A DNA stretch of 64,000 nt from Prado023 sp963774745 (GTDB taxonomy: Bacteria > Actinomycetota > Actinomycetes > S36-B12 > CAIYMF01), in NCBI GenBank assembly GCA_963774745.1, contig CAVZGE010000010.1, positions 78,877-142,876 on the forward strand, given 5' to 3'. The translations under genes and the position numbers were made by a program. The notes below the pieces were generated by a model. That model was not told the origin of the DNA, ran no database searches, and was given only the letters and a program-made list of their open reading frames with translations. Shown one piece after another: positions 61,678 to 64,000 of the stretch. Positions within the stretch are counted from its first letter, which is position 1. Each line of letters opens with the position of its first letter.

Positions 61678-63178
61678 TCAGGGTCCCTCGCCGGTTCGCC
61701 GGGTGATCCATCCGGCGAGGCGTCCGTGGGCGTCGATGTCGCGCAGCCGCTGTTCGACTGTGTCGCGGGTGCCCGGCAGGCACACGATGACGATCCGGTC
61801 GTGGGTCCGCAGCCGGGTGAGTGTGTCGGGGACGATCGGCTGGCCGGACCGTACGACCAGGGAGACCAGGGCGCCGTTGGGTAGGCCGAGGTCGCGGATG
61901 TCGACGCCTCGGAGCCGGGAGCCGGGGGTCACGACGGTGGTGATGATGTCGCCGTGGACCTCGTCGAGGGGTGCGGCGTCGATCTCGAGCGTGGTCGGAC
62001 CGCCGACGGTGACCTGCAGGGCTCGGGCGGCCGGGGGTATCAGTGGGCCCTGGATGGCGGTGAACACCACGACCAGCACGAAGACGACGTCGAACAGGTA
62101 GGCGGTCCCGAACAGGCCCGCGGAGACGGGGATCGTGGCCACGACGATGGGAACGGCGCCACGCAGCCCGGCGATCGACATGAAGGCCTGTTCCCGCCAC
62201 GGGATCCGGAACGGGGTCGCGCACAGGATCACCGAGACGGGGCGGGCCACGAGGAGCAGGAAGCCGCCGATCACCAGGGCGGGGCCGATCGCCTCGGGCA
62301 GTCGGCTGGGGCTGGACAGCAGCCCGAGCATCACGAACAGCCCGATCTGGGCCAGCCAGCCCAACCCGTCGGCGAACGCACGCACGCTTCGCTGATGCGG
62401 GAGCCGGTGTTGCCCAGCCACAGGCTGGCCACGTAGACGGCGAGCAGGCCACTGACCTGCAGCACGGAGCCAGCCGCGTAGGCCAGCATCGTGATCGCGA
62501 ACACCGTGATCGGGTAGAGCCCGACCGCGGGGAGGGCCAGGCGACGCAGCAGCTGTTCCCCGATCGCGCCGGCGGCCAGCCCGATCAGGAGCCCACCGGC
62601 GAGCTGCAGGGCGATCATCGCCAGGGTGACCGGCCAGGACTGGCTGCCCCAGGCCGGGGAGGTGACCAGGGCCACGAGGACCACGACCGGGGGGTCGTTG
62701 AACCCGGACTCGGCCTCCAGGATCGCCGACCGGTCGGCGGGCCAGCGGCACTCGCCGGAGGATGGAGAACACCGCTGCGGCATCCGTCGAGCTGACGATG
62801 GCCCCCATGAGGATGGCGGTGCGGGTGTCGAAGCCGAGGAACAGGCTTGCAGCCACGGCGACCAGGGTGACGGAGATGAACACCCCCACCGTGGCGAGGA
62901 CGGCGGCGATGCCCGACGGCGGGGCGGATGTCGCTCCACCGGGTGGACAGCCCACCCGAGGCGAGGATGACAGCCAGCGCGAGCAGCCCCAGGGCCTGGG
63001 TGAGGGCAGCGTCGGAGAACTGCAGGCCGAGTCCGGCCTCGCCGATGGCGACCCCCAGCCCGAGGAACACCAACAGCGCGGGTACCGAGGTCAGGGCGGC
63101 GACCCGGGCGCCGATGACCCCGACCAGCAGGATCGTCAACCCGGCCAGCAACGCCCAGTTGAAGGAGTTCACGTCCAC
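61678..63178 (-). pseudogene. K+/H+ (CPA1, NhaP2-like) antiporter, three frameshifts
   Basis: ATG 63178 starts MDVNSFNWALLAGLTILLVG. Twelve or so membrane helices are spread over three frames in order: GLAVAIGEAG-like start, then DTRTAILMGAIVSSTDAAAV with the ion-binding Asp, then ESGFNDPPVVVLVALVTSP, and finally GLGWLAQIGLFVMLGLLSS to the C-terminal TrkA-C domain (TVGGPTTLEIDAAPLDEVHG). Breaks lie near 62925, 62735 and 62385; the first two fit one extra base, the third one lost base or two extra. About 499 residues when repaired. Confidence 0.82.
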
Positions 63179-63587
63179 GACTGCGTCCTGGTCTGCTCCG
63201 GTCGGGCCTGGCGTTCGGGGGCGCGGTCGACTCTAGCGACCCCACCCACGATCTGCCCCAACAGCGCCCCGGGCGGGTGCTGGCGGGGAGTGGGTCGGCC
63301 GGGGTGCGGTGGGTGCTGGCCCGTTCGAGACCGTCCCGGGCTCGAGGGTTGGGTTGGCCGGCAGTTGTGCGGTCGAGCTCGCTGCCATGCCGGTGCGCGC
63401 GCCTTCGGGGATGCGGAGGGGGTTCGGGTGGGGTGCTGACCCTCATCTGCCCCTCGGGTGGCGCCCATCTTCGGCAGTCGTGTGGTAGGGGTGGCCGGTC
63501 GTGGGCATTGTGGAGGGGAGGCCCGAAGTGGGGCGAACGGGATTGCGGGCGGGGCTTGCCGCCCGTTGGGTGGTTGGGAGCGGGGAG
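63179..63587. other. Divergent region between the antiporter and universal stress protein
   Basis: About 410 bp, GC-rich with G-runs; it must hold two outward promoters. No gene, repeat or clear operator is seen. Confidence 0.35.
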
Positions 63588-64000
63588 ATGGCACAGGAGA
63601 CCGGCGCGGGGCTTGTGGTGGTCGGGGTCGACGGGTCGGCGGGGTCGCAGGCGGCACTGCAATGGGCGGCTCGCCGGGCCTGCGACCGGGGTATGCGCCT
63701 GTCGTTGCTCGCGGCGCCGAGTGCTCGGGTGCTCAGTCTGGTAGGGGTTCGGGGACAGGGGACCGCCGAGGACGCTCTTCAGTTGCGGTTGAGGTCGGCG
63801 CGGGACTGGGTGCGGGAGTCCTTCCCGGGCGGAGGTTCGGCGGACTTGGTGGCCGCGGGTGCGGGCGTGTCCCTGGTCGCGGCCTCGTCTTCTGCGCAGC
63901 TGCTGGTCATGGGCACGAATGTGGGTCGGCGTGGGCGGGCGGGTCTCGGTGGTGTGGCTGATGAGGTGCTGACGCAGGCGCGGTGCCCGGTCGCGGTTGT
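63588..64000 (+). CDS. Universal stress protein, N-terminal part (runs off the window)
   Basis: The 137 visible codons start MAQETGAGLVVVGVDGSAGS after GGGAGCGGGGAG. VVGVDGSxxSxxALxWA is the UspA opening, and the ATP-binding region near LLVMGTNVGRRGRAGLGG fits G-2x-G-9x-G(S/T). Usp proteins help survive starvation and hypoxia and are common near redox modules in actinobacteria. The end lies outside the window. Confidence 0.88.
   Translation, partial: MAQETGAGLVVVGVDGSAGSQAALQWAARRACDRGMRLSLLAAPSARVLSLVGVRGQGTAEDALQLRLRSARDWVRESFPGGGSADLVAAGAGVSLVAASSSAQLLVMGTNVGRRGRAGLGGVADEVLTQARCPVAV

Overview
The window is very G+C-rich DNA (third codon positions almost all G or C), with GTG starts, 4-bp ATGA/GTGA gene overlaps and families typical of Actinomycetota (DUF3017, DUF5302, MDMPI-type isomerase, MobA-DUF6457 fusion, IS110). 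The purN-purH-HAD-folD-DUF3017-mdh block and the respiratory nar operon suggest a high-GC, facultatively nitrate-respiring actinobacterium, probably of the Micrococcales; I cannot name a genus from sequence alone.

Layout. 0-25.5 kb is housekeeping and cell-envelope DNA: an acyl-CoA synthetase (cut by the window edge), an EVE-like protein, a TetR regulator, an unusual TetR-ACT-GNAT fusion, an HD hydrolase and an EamA exporter; then a polysaccharide or glycolipid cluster (GT4-methyltransferase fusion, flippase-like protein, GT2, large membrane glycosyltransferase-like protein); PhzF, 2,4-dienoyl-CoA reductase, an MDMPI-family protein, an SLC13/RCK transporter; purN, purH, HAD hydrolase, folD, DUF3017, mdh; and SRPBCC, thpR and DUF5302. 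A tRNA-Lys(TTT) at 25.66 kb marks the edge of a lower-GC accessory island (25.7 to about 35.1 kb) that looks like a decaying defence island: a broken SIR2/DUF4020-like gene, a broken Swt1/HEPN-like gene, an intact unknown 404-aa gene and a DarT-DarG toxin-antitoxin pair. A metallo-beta-lactamase-fold gene and a degenerate IS110 transposase (36.5-37.7 kb) follow.

38.1-57 kb is one coherent nitrate-respiration module: molybdate/sulfate transporter, moaD, moaA, a moaB-moaE fusion and moaC on the minus strand; mobA and moeA on the plus strand; two NarK-type transporters; a winged-helix regulator with a Cys-rich C-terminus; narGHJI; and a cupin. A second regulator of the same type diverges from a DUF2249 / hemerythrin / Rieske / cupin cluster that plausibly handles nitric oxide or redox stress. 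The transporter supplies molybdate, the moa/mob/moe genes build molybdopterin cofactor for NarG, the NarKs exchange nitrate and nitrite, and NarGHI reduces nitrate at the membrane with NarJ as chaperone. The right end holds a secreted protein, a lipoprotein, a two-component system, a K+/H+ antiporter and the start of a universal stress protein.

Two cross-cutting signals. First, many conserved genes carry single-base disruptions, nearly all explained by one or two extra bases in or near a short G/C run; narG alone has four. This looks more like uncorrected sequencing indels than decay in the core genes, while in the island true decay is also likely. Second, several 30-60 bp palindromes are scattered through the window; three sit in frame inside coding regions, one exactly in the linker of the MoaB-MoaE fusion, resembling in-gene palindromic elements.
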